This document shows positions 55,866 to 64,000 of a stretch of DNA of 64,000 nucleotides, in pieces. Position numbers and translations under genes: made by a program. Origin of the DNA: Chlorocebus sabaeus (lineage: Eukaryota > Chordata > Mammalia > Primates > Cercopithecidae); the NCBI RefSeq assembly GCF_047675955.1, contig NC_132929.1:34898421-34962420 (forward strand), given 5' to 3'. The notes below the pieces were generated by a model. That model did not search any database and was not told the DNA's origin. It was given only the letters and a program-made list of their open reading frames with translations. Position 1 is the stretch's first letter. The number at the start of each line of letters is the position of its first letter.

Positions 55866-56340
55866 TAGAAAGGTGGAGGGTTAGGATTGCTATAGGAAAG
55901 GGGTCCCGATCCAGATGCCAAGAGAGGGTTCTTGGATTTCGTGCAAGAAAGAATTCAGGGCAAATCCACAGTGCAAGGCAAAAGCAAATTATTAAGAAAG
56001 TAAAGTGGTGAAAGAACAGTTACTCCATAGACACAGTAGGGCATTCCTGAAAGTAAGAGGAGGAACACGTCCACCCTAGGTACAATGCTTGTTTATATAC
56101 AGGATAGGAAAGATCATGGGGAGATGTGCTCTGCTACAAGGGTTTGTAATAAAGGATTAATTTTCTTAATTACTATATTTTGTGAGAATCGATACTATTA
56201 TCTTTAAAGCAAAATTAGAAATTCTTTTGTTCTCAAGATACTGGGATATGAGGACACTCCCAAGTCTGGGTCTGCTTAGTAAACATTTACAACCTGAGCC
56301 CTTAACTGTAAACATCTAGAGGCTAGAAATACCTAACTTT

Positions 56341-56637
56341 GGCCGGGCGCGGTGGCTCAAGCCTGTAACCCCAGCACTTTGGGAGGCTGAGACGGGCGGA
56401 TCACGAAGTCAGGAGATCGAGACCATCCTGGCTAACCTGGTGAAACCCCATCTCTACTAAAAAATACGAAAAACTAGCCGGGCATGGTGGCGGGCGCCTG
56501 TAATCCCAGCTACTGGGGAGGCTGAGGCAGAAGAATGGTGTGAACCCGGGAGGCGGAGCTTGCAGTGAGCTGAGATCCGGCCACTGCACTCCAGCCTGGG
56601 TGACTAAGTGAGAGTCTGTCTCAAAAAACAGAAAAAA
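56341..56637 (+). mobile_element. Young AluYR-type element, sense, with GGAA-converted tail
   Basis: Shows 'ggctcaagcctgtaacccc' and 'gagatccggccactgcac'. Target duplication acctaacttt at 56331-56340 and 57048-57057 places the whole GGAA tract (56638-57047) inside the insertion, as its tail. Confidence 0.96.
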
Positions 56638-57047
56638 GAAGGAAGGAAGGAAGGAAGGAAGGAAGGAAGGAAGGAAGGAAGGAAGGAAGGAAGGAAGGAA
56701 AGAAGGGAAAGAAGAAAGGAAAGAAAGGAAGAAAAGAAGGAAGAAAGGAAGGAAGAAAGGAAGGAAGAAAGAAAGGAAGGAAGAAAGAAAAGGAAGGAAG
56801 AAAGAAAAGGAAGGAAGAAAGAAAGGAAGGAAGGAAGAAAGGAAGGAAGGAAGGAAGGAAGAAAGAAAGGAAGGAAGGAAGAAAGGAAGGAAGGAAGAAA
56901 GGAAGGAAGAAAGAAAGGAAGGAAGAAAGGAAGGAAGGAAGAAAGAAAGAAAGGAAGAAAGGAAGGAAGGAAGGAAGGAAGGAAGGAAGGAAGGAAGGAA
57001 AGAAGGAAGGAAGGAAGGAAAGAAGGAAGGAAGGAAGGAAGGAAAAG
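56638..57047. repeat. Long (GGAA)n/(GAAA)n purine tract, about 400 bp
   Basis: Tetranucleotide GGAA units broken by GAAA and GAAGG interruptions. The first block (56638-56700) and a late block (56961-57000) are almost pure. It is the expanded tail of the AluYR to its left. Frames here are Lys/Glu/Arg- or Phe/Leu/Pro/Ser-rich artefacts. Confidence 0.97.
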
Positions 57048-57178
57048 ACCTAACTTTATGGGAATGCAGCCCAGTAAGTCCCAGCCTCATTTTCCTAGCC
57101 CTCACTCACGATGGAGTTACTCTGGTGCGAATGCCTCTGGCAGGGTGGGACTTTCTAGGTTTTAGGATTCACATAAGC

Positions 57179-57430
57179 GGTGGCAGGACACGGTGCCTCA
57201 CACCTATAATCCCAGCAGTTTGGCAGGCTGAGGCGGGCAGATCACCTGAGGTCAGGAGTTGGAGACCAGCATGGCCAACATGGAGAAACCCCATCTCTAC
57301 TAAAAATACAAAAAATTAGCCGGGCATGGTGGCGCATGCCTGTAATCACTTGAACCTGGGAGGCGGAGGTTGCAGTGAGCCGAGATCACACCACTGCACT
57401 CCAGCCTGGGTGACAGAACAAAACAAAACA
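57179..57430 (+). mobile_element. AluS, sense, with deletion in the right arm
   Basis: 'ggtggcaggacacggtgcct' to 'gggtgacagaacaaaacaaa'. About 30 bp of the right arm are missing between 'cctgtaatc' and 'acttgaac'. Target copies aggattcacataagc / aggattagcataagc. Confidence 0.94.
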
Positions 57431-57446
57431 AAGGATTAGCATAAGC

Positions 57447-57689
57447 AAAAACTCAGGGGTATGAAGGCTTATTATTAAATTTACTGAAATGTTTCCTCCT
57501 AGGACAGTTTCTCAAACTCACTAAGAAAAAGAGCTGAGATTTCACTTTTGTCTCTTTGGGACTATGACTAAATGAGTCTGGTTTCCCAGTCTCTGTTCAA
57601 TTATAAAAGGTAATTTATGTTGCTCCTTATATACTGCTGATATGCCATCCTCAAATATGGGAGAGCTGTCTCATCTCTTATTCATCCTT
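57447..57689. other. Unique sequence
   Basis: Single-copy spacer with no gene supported. Confidence 0.35.
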
Positions 57690-57706
57690 GAGAAGAATCC
57701 CTAAGT

Positions 57707-58016
57707 TTTTGTTTGTTTGTTTGTTTGTTTGTTTGAGACGGAGTCTCACTCTGTCGCCCAGGCTGGAGTGCGGTGGCCGGATGTCGGCTCACTGCAAGCT
57801 CCGCCTCCCAGGTTCTCACCATTCTCCTGCCTCAGCCTCCCAAGTAGCTGGGACTACAGGCGCCGGCCACCTCGCCCGGCTAGTTTTTTGTATTTTTTAG
57901 TAGAGACGGGGTTTCACCGGGTTAGCCAGGATGGTCTCGATCTCCTGACCTCGTGATCCACCCGTCTCGGCCTCCCAAAGTGCTGGGATTACAGGCTTGA
58001 GCCACTGCGACCGGCG
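57707..58016 (-). mobile_element. Young AluYR-type element, antisense
   Basis: Tail of (TTTG)n, 'gagacggagtctcactctgt' to 'cttgagccactgcgaccggc'. Shows the antisense marks 'gtggccggatgtc' and 'caggcttgagcc'. Exact 17-bp target duplication gagaagaatccctaagt at 57690-57706 and 58017-58033. Confidence 0.97.
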
Positions 58017-58121
58017 GAGAAGAATCCCTAAGTAAATGCAAAGTTACTTAAACCACAAAAATCAAGTCCTAATATATTTTAGAACAGGACTTACCAGAAG
58101 ATTCAAATGATTCAACTTGAT

Positions 58122-58249
58122 TTTTTTTTAATTAGAGACTGGGTCTTGCTATGTTTCCCAGGCTGGCCTTGAACCCTGGGCTCAGGTGATCCTCCCCCCT
58201 CAGCCTCTTGAGTAGCTGGGACCACAGGCATGTGCCACTGCACCTGGCC
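58122..58249 (-). mobile_element. Free left Alu monomer (FLAM-like), antisense
   Basis: 'gagactgggtcttgctatgt' to 'gccactgcacctggcc'. Flanked by tcaacttgat at 58112-58121 and again from 58250. Confidence 0.88.
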
Positions 58250-58261
58250 TCAACTTGATAC

Positions 58262-58566
58262 TTTTTTTTTTTTTTTTTGAGACAGGGTCTCACTTTGTCA
58301 CCCAGGCTGGAATGCAATGGCACGAACACAGCTCACTGCAGCCTCAAACGCCCAGGCTCAAGTGATCCTCCTGCCCCAGGCCCCCAAGTAGCTGGGACTG
58401 CAGGTGTGTGCCACCATGCCCTGCTAATTTTTTTTTTTTTTTTTTTTGTAGAGACAGGGTCTTGCTATATTGCCCAGGCTGGTCTTGAACTCCTGGGCTC
58501 AAGCGATCTGCCTGCTTTGGCCTCCCAAAGTGCTGGGATTGCAGGCGTGAGCCACCATGCCCAGCC
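58262..58566 (-). mobile_element. AluJ, antisense
   Basis: Poly-T, 'gagacagggtctcactttgt' to 'gagccaccatgcccagcc', with a T-rich middle linker of 21 nt. J-type. It inserted into the flank of the preceding monomer. Confidence 0.95.
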
Positions 58567-58981
58567 TTTCAGCTTGATTCTTGAACTCTTTAACTTTAAC
58601 TTGATTTTTTACCTCTTTAACCTTAGTGCGAAGTGAGACTATTGTGACTAAAAGACTCAGGTGTAAAAATCTGTTTAAGTCTTCAAGTCAATAGCAAGTG
58701 CCTTAGTTAAATTTCTTACTTTAACATCTCAGATTTGAATCTTGCTATCCTTCTTGCTGAGTATGGACCATGAGAAAAGCAACTGGATATTAGAGTAGGT
58801 AATTGTTAATGACAAGATGAAGGAAAGTCAACCTTGTTTTTACCAAATCTCATGAAGTTACTCAATAATTCTGAGATGACTCATCTTAGTACTTTAAGAT
58901 CACATTAACCCTGCTGCCTTGAAAACACTGCTTAAGGGAAGAGGATCCAATTATGTTAAAAATCTCTCTTTTACTCTTCCT

Positions 58982-58982
<1 letters not shown>
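58567..58982. other. Unique sequence
   Basis: AT-rich single-copy DNA with no gene supported. Confidence 0.35.

Positions 58983-59024
<42 letters not shown>
58983..59024. repeat. (CA)21 microsatellite
   Basis: Uninterrupted AC dinucleotides for about 42 bp, so probably length-polymorphic. Confidence 0.97.
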
Positions 59025-59026
<2 letters not shown>

Positions 59027-59162
59027 CCTATGTAGAGAGGAAGAAAAGCCTTGAAGGAAATATGACGAATGTTTACCTGGTTATTCTGGATGATAAGACT
59101 TCAGATGATTTTTATTTTTGCTTTTAACTTTTTCTACATTTCTCATTTTTAAAAAAATAATA

Positions 59163-59479
59163 AGCTGGACACATTGACTCACCTCTGTAATCCCAGCACT
59201 TTGAAAGGCCGAGGCGAGCAGATTACCTGAGGTCAGGAGTTCGAGACCAGCCTGGCCAACATGGTGAAACCTTATCTCTACTAAAATACAAAAAAATCAG
59301 CTGGGCATGGTGGTGCACATCTATAATCCCAGCTAATAAGGAGACTGAGGCAGAAGAATCATTTGAACCCGGCAGGCGGAGGTTGCAGTGAGCCCAGATC
59401 ACACCACTGCACTCCGGCCTGGGTGACAGAGCAAGACTCTGTATCAAAAAAAAAAAAAAAGAAAAAAGAAAAAAAAAAA
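59163..59479 (+). mobile_element. AluS, sense
   Basis: 'gctggacacattgactcacc' to a long mixed A tail with G interruptions. Confidence 0.95.
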
Positions 59480-59489
59480 GCAGGTCTTG

Positions 59490-59604
59490 AAGCAGTGTCT
59501 TTCTATATTGCCCAGGCTGGTCCCGAACTCCTGGGCTCAAGTTATCCTCCCACCTCGGCCTTCCAAAGTGCTGAGATTACAGGCATAAGCCACTTTGCCT
59601 GGCC
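59490..59604 (-). mobile_element. Left Alu monomer, antisense
   Basis: 'gaagcagtgtctttctatat' to 'aagccactttgcctggcc'. It lies tail to tail with the sense AluS at 59163, only about 10 bp apart. Confidence 0.85.
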
Positions 59605-60412
59605 CACTTCAAATTTTGTTGAATAAACACAAATTCTTTTTATTGTAAAAACAGAGAACAAAAACAACCAAAGCAGATATCTAAAAACAGGCTTCGGTAG
59701 AGCAAGGCCAGGCATGCAGCTCACCTGTCTCTTAGTTCATCTTCCAGGAAGGCCTGAGTGATCCTGCTGCTGCTGCCTCTGTTTCATTTTCAGATACTTT
59801 GGCATCTACTTTGAAGCCTTTACATGGTCAGCTCTGGAGAAAGAGAAATGGGTGTCCAACATTCCATTTAATTAGTTAGCCTGAATGCACATGGGCCCTT
59901 CCGCAGCTCCTGTTGTCACCTCAAGATCAGCTTTGGGCCAGACTCTGCACTTGCTTCCACACCCTGGTCACCCTCTTCCAAAACAAATGAACAAATCCAG
60001 CTCCGTCAGCCATCTTGAGTAAGGTAGCATTTACTGACTTTTCTTTGGGAAAGTGAGGCAAGCTTTCATAACGTATGGTAAAATTTCCCTAAGGATACCT
60101 ACAAACACTTCTGTTTGTCCCTCCAAGTCCCTCTCAGCAGCTGCTGCCTGCCTTTCTTCTTCCCCAAACTGCCTCAAGTGGCCCCTTGAGCCTGACATTG
60201 CTCCCTTCTTCCCTTCACTGGCACGTGCCACTCCTTAAAAAGAGAGTCAGCAATCCTTTTGTAGTTCTTAAGTGTGATGACTGTGGTTTCATGCTTGTGT
60301 GTGCGACATGGGTGGGCCTCCCTCAAACCTTGTTACAATGTCGGCCCATTACCCGTCTGACATGGAAAAAATAAAAGAAAGTTGGATTGTCAGCCAAATT
60401 TCAACCACGTCT
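59605..60412. other. Unique sequence or old LTR-like block
   Basis: Single-copy-like DNA. Near 60225-60365, read on the minus strand, the text begins TGTCAGACGGGTAATGGG and could be the start of an old LTR, but I cannot confirm its other end. No gene is supported. Confidence 0.35.
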
Positions 60413-60716
60413 TTTTTTTTTTTTTTTTTTTTGAGATGGAGTCTTGCTCTGTCACCCAGGCTGGAGTGCAGTGGCACCATCTCGGCTCAGTACAGCCTCT
60501 GCCTCTTGGGTTCAAGCGATTCTCCCACCTCAGCCTCCCAAGTAGCTGGGACTATAGGCATGTACCACAATGCCCGGCTAATTTTTTTTTTTCTTTTAGT
60601 AGAGACAGGGTTTGCCATGTTGGCCAGGCTGGTCTCAAACTCCTGACCTCAGGTGATCCACCCACCTTGGCTTCCCAAAGTGCTGGGATTGCAGGCGTGA
60701 ACCACCGCGCCCGGCC
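60413..60716 (-). mobile_element. AluS, antisense
   Basis: Poly-T, 'gagatggagtcttgctctgt' to 'gaaccaccgcgcccggcc'. Flanks caaccacgtctttt / caaccacctcatcttt look like diverged target copies. Confidence 0.96.
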
Positions 60717-61991
60717 CAACCACCTCATCTTTTTCAGGCAAGGCTTCAAGGCCCATAATTCAATTGCATTAAGTGTAGTGGTCCTTGAAAGCTGGGCAAA
60801 ACTCTTACATTTGATTTAATGCCCTCAGTACAGACCAGAAAACTAGTATAGGGCTTGTGCAAAACACATGGCCATAGGATGTGCCCTGTAAGATCTAACC
60901 ACTCTTAGGGGCCAAAATAGGGCAGAGTGGGACAGATGTGAGGTGGAACAGCATGTGGTTTCAGCTGGACTGTGCTCTGAGCCATTTGGACTGTGAAGGT
61001 TTCTCTCCCAGAAGGTAGCGGGGTAGGTCATGGGGTATTGTAGGTCTTGACAAGAGCACAAATGGAGGCCTAAAAACCAGATATCTAAATATTTTAAAGT
61101 TACAAATAAAGCTCACAAATCATTCAATACAATATGTTCTGTCCTCCTACCTTGACAAAAATACCTTCAGAACAACCTGGAAGTCCAGGTTGGAATTTTA
61201 AATTCCTGGATGTCAGAATCTCTTGCTGGAACATGGTGGCATGGGAAGAGCCAGCCCCCAGCTTTGGCCCTCATCCTTCATCCTTTTTTCTTCCCACTAC
61301 CGACTCCAGCCCTTCTTGCATCAGCATACATCTCTTGCATTCCCATATGGACTTCTCAGCCCATATATCCAACTTCCTCATAACACTCACTCTTTGTTGA
61401 TCCCTTAAGTTGGGGTTGTACACACCAGCATCTGGGTCACCCTTGGAAGAACTGACCTTGAAAAGGTCAGCACTGGGTCTGGAGACAAGCTTCGGGATAC
61501 TTGGGCAGAGAATTCTGGAGTCCCATGCATTATCCAAAAAAAAGTAAGGAGAACGTCAAACAGTTCATTTCTAATTTGTCATCTTTAAAGGCCCTCTCCA
61601 GGATGATCTGAGGAAATTCAGGTTCAGAAATTCAAATTGTCTACTACAATTTAAGGAAATTCCAGGTTCTAATTCCAATGGAAATCATCTTGGAGAGGGA
61701 ACTGTTTATTGATTGTCAGGGCTGCCAGAAGGTAGGGGGATGGATTTCATAACTTCTAGAGGTCACTTGTCCCACTTCCTCCTCTGCTAAACAGGGTTTT
61801 TGGGAGAAGCTCAGTAGACCATGGTCCCTTCACTCTTAGTGCCCTTCGGCCAGCTCCTGACATGAAGCAAAGGCCCCTGTGTTTCTCGAAGATTTCTGCC
61901 CAGGCATGAGGACTAAGCAGGAGGATCTTCAAAGGCAGAGCATGTGCACACGAATCTTTGGTTTCTCTAATTAGGTCAAAAATAACCTTTT
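60717..61991. other. Unique sequence
   Basis: About 1.3 kb of single-copy DNA. An 88-codon plus frame at 61134 and an 88-codon minus frame at 61271 overlap and are unassigned. Confidence 0.4.
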
Positions 61992-62312
61992 GGCCGGGCG
62001 CCGTGGCTCACACCTGCAATCCCAGCACTTTGGGAGGCTGAGGTGGGCAGATCACCTGAGGTCAGGAGTTTGAGACCAGCCTGACAAACATGGCGAAATC
62101 CCGTCTCTACTAAAAACATACAAAAATTAGCTGGGCATGGTGGCAGTCACCTATAATCCCAGCTACTCATGAGGCTGAGGCAGGGAGAATTGCTTGAACC
62201 TGGGAGGCAGAAGTTGCAGTGAACCGAGATAATGCCACTGCACTCCAGCCTGGGAGACACAGTGAGACTCTGTCTGGAAAAAATATATAAATAAATGAAT
62301 AAATAAAAAAAT
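61992..62312 (+). mobile_element. AluS, sense
   Basis: 'ggccgggcgccgtggctcac' to 'gactctgtctggaaaaaata' with an (AAATA)n tail. A second Alu follows within 6 bp. Confidence 0.95.
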
Positions 62313-62317
62313 CTTTC

Positions 62318-62583
62318 GGCCGGGCGAGGTGGCTCTTGCCTGTAATCCCAGCACTTTGGGAGGCCGAGACCATCCTGGCTAACACGGTGAAACCCCATCT
62401 CTACTAAAAATACAAAAAATTAGCCAGGCGTGGTGGCGGGCGCCTGTAGTCCCAACTACTTGGGAGGCTGAGGCAGGAGAATGGCGTGAACCCGGGGGGG
62501 CGGAGCTTGCAGTGAGCCGAGATCACGCCATTGCACTTCAGCCTGGGCGACACAGCAAGACTGTCTCAAAAAAAAAAAAAAAA
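62318..62583 (+). mobile_element. AluY, sense, with left-arm deletion
   Basis: 'ggccgggcgaggtggctctt' to poly-A. About 35 bp are missing between 'ggaggccgaga' and 'ccatcctggcta'. Flanks aatctttc / aaactttc are short target copies. Confidence 0.95.
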
Positions 62584-63701
62584 CTTTCCTGATCCCCAGG
62601 CTGGAAGGCAAAGAGTACGAGTAAAAGGAGGACCAAGGGCTTGGAGAAGGGCCACCGTTCATTCTATCTCTGCATTCATGGTTCAGGTGCTGTCAGTCAT
62701 GCTGAGAGGCAGGCAGACAAAGTGTGTCACCCCAAAGTCTTCTGGCCCCTCTCAGATAGTGTGGGCCCATCCAGGAGCTCCGCAGGCCATGAGTTCAGAG
62801 TGGGAAGGGATGTGGGAGGGGCTTAGGAGCTGGGCATGATGTCTTGGGGTGAGATGTGCTGCCGCAGTCTCTTCTATCCCCTGACCCAGGCTGGGAGGGA
62901 GACAGGTATGCGCTGAAAACAGGGAAGATATGAAGCCTCACCTACCCCACCTTAGCGACCAGGATCTAAAACTCTGCAATGAGAGCTGACTCCATATGAT
63001 CTCAGCTAGTAATGGCAAGAAGATTGTACATGAAAATTCGAGAGAGGGGCGCGCACACATGCACACACCCCACCTTATCTTAGGACCTACTCTGCAGAAA
63101 AAAAAAAAAAATGGTTTCAGGGAAGGACAGTGAGTGAGATGTCACAGAGAGTTCATAACCTGATCTTTCTCTGAAGTCTGCTCCTCTTGTTACCAAAAAA
63201 CTAGGTTTTGAGATAAAGGTCATTAATCTGATACTTTGCTCTGCTACCTGCATTTTCATTTCAAAAGCAGAGTCACTAGGAAATGCCATTGGAGTTTGGA
63301 AAGAGAAACGATGTAACATCTGAATATTATGAGTTGAACAAAATGGAGCCCAGGAGGCCTGGTTTGTGTTGGGTTCTCATAATATCATCCTTAGGAAGCC
63401 ATAGCTCCCCCTATCCCTTAGGCTGTGGAGACTGTGCAGTGTTTCCACTAGTGAGAGAACGGGCATTGTAGGGCTAAGGAAGGTGTAAGGGGACAGTAGG
63501 GGTTGAAGGACAGTGAGCAGTGCTCTATTGATAGTAACAGGAAATAATAATGAAGAGAAGCCTTGAGGAAGTTAACCCAGGGCCTTCTTACTAGAACCTA
63601 ACCTCCAGGATCCATTTTGCTTTATAATACTTAGGCCCAACATGACTCATGGGAGAAGATGCCCTTGATAACTGTCTTCCTGAGAAGTTGAGCCCACACT
63701 C
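62584..63701. other. Unique sequence
   Basis: About 1.1 kb of single-copy DNA, with a short gcgcgcacacatgcacaca run near 63049. A 102-codon plus frame at 62531-62839 starts in the AluY and is not a supported gene. Confidence 0.4.
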
Positions 63702-63998
63702 TTTTTTTTTTTTTTTTTGAGACGGAGCCTCGCTCTGTCACCCAGGCTGGAGTGCAGTGGCGCAATCTTGGCTCACTGCAAGCTCCACCTCCCGGGTTCA
63801 CGCCATTCTCCTGCCTCAGCCTCCCGAGTAGCTGGGACTACAGGCACCTGCCACCACGCCCGGCTCATTTTTGTATTTTTAGAAGAGATGTGGTTTCACC
63901 TTGTTAGCCAGGATGGTCTCGATCTCCTGACCTCACGATCCACTCACCTTGGCCTCCCAAAGTGCTGGGATTACAGGCATAAAGCACCGCACCCGGCC
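63702..63998 (-). mobile_element. AluY, antisense, at the window edge
   Basis: Poly-T, 'gagacggagcctcgctctgt' to 'aaagcaccgcacccggcc'. Y-type 'gatggtctcgatctcctgac'. Apparently complete. Confidence 0.95.
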
Positions 63999-64000
63999 TG

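Larger units (their letters stand above)
55888..57142 (-). mobile_element. ERV1-type solo LTR, antisense, split by an AluYR
   Basis: The left half (55888-56340) reads 'ggggtcccgatccaga...gagagggttcttggatttcg...agaaagaattcagggc', and the right half (57058-57142) 'gggaatgcagcccagtaagt...gatggagttactctgg'. These are the two ends of a common primate gammaretroviral LTR read backwards. It begins TG and ends CA. Without the insertion it is about 540 bp. No internal viral sequence flanks it, so it is a solo LTR. I do not assign the family name. It could carry an old promoter or polyadenylation signal on the minus strand. Confidence 0.82.

Noticed and set aside
56401..57165. Long frames of Phe/Leu/Pro/Ser and Gly/Arg/Lys/Glu repeats
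   Set aside because: These are translations of the GGAA tract and the AluYR, not proteins.
58983..59024. CRISPR-like or satellite array
   Set aside because: A simple (CA)n microsatellite without spacers. No CRISPR array exists in this window.

Overview
This window is nuclear DNA from a primate, most probably an Old World monkey. Alu elements of several ages occur throughout, with L1, L2, MIR, hAT and LTR relics between them. The youngest Alus (30547, 46245, 56341 and, on the minus strand, 57707) carry 'ctcaagcctgtaat' near the 5' end, and three of the four keep 'gatccggccactg' in the right arm. I recall these as marks of the cercopithecid AluYR lineage, where human AluY has 'ctcacgcctg' and 'gatcgcgccactg'. 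No bacterial, organellar or intact viral genes are present.

The one strong gene signal is a CpG island at about 41.9-43.4 kb. It looks like a divergent (head-to-head) promoter. On the minus strand, a first exon ends exactly on an ATG (42752-42750) followed at once by a consensus GTGAGT donor. On the plus strand, a first exon ends with CAG|GTGAGT at 43031. The gap between them holds a CCAAT box, and the island also has GC boxes, an NRF1-like site and a CArG box. I could not name either gene and saw no convincing downstream coding exon, so both probably have long first introns that fill the rest of the window. A CpG-bearing exon-like block lies 2 kb to the left (40651-40777).

Left part (1-41.9 kb): unique intronic or intergenic DNA broken by about 35 Alus, an antisense 5'-truncated L1PA (7255-7676), a long antisense older L1 (11540-15345) with a U6 snRNA pseudogene inserted in it, a full-length MER1-type hAT element (17540-17878), three MER5-like copies and several MIR/L2 relics. 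Right part (43.4-64 kb): about 30 more Alus, an ERV1-type solo LTR (55888-57142) split by a young AluYR whose tail has become a roughly 400-bp GGAA-type tract, a (CA)21 microsatellite and AT-rich tracts.

Nearly every long open frame lies in an Alu, in simple repeat or in the CpG island, and is not a gene. I found no undescribed biological system. The items most worth a second look are the divergent promoter, the GGAA tract, four perfect inverted repeats or palindromes (1481-1508, 7061-7124, 10529-10560, 41348-41372), a pair of 42-bp near-identical unique segments (24341 and 25015) and the exon-like block.
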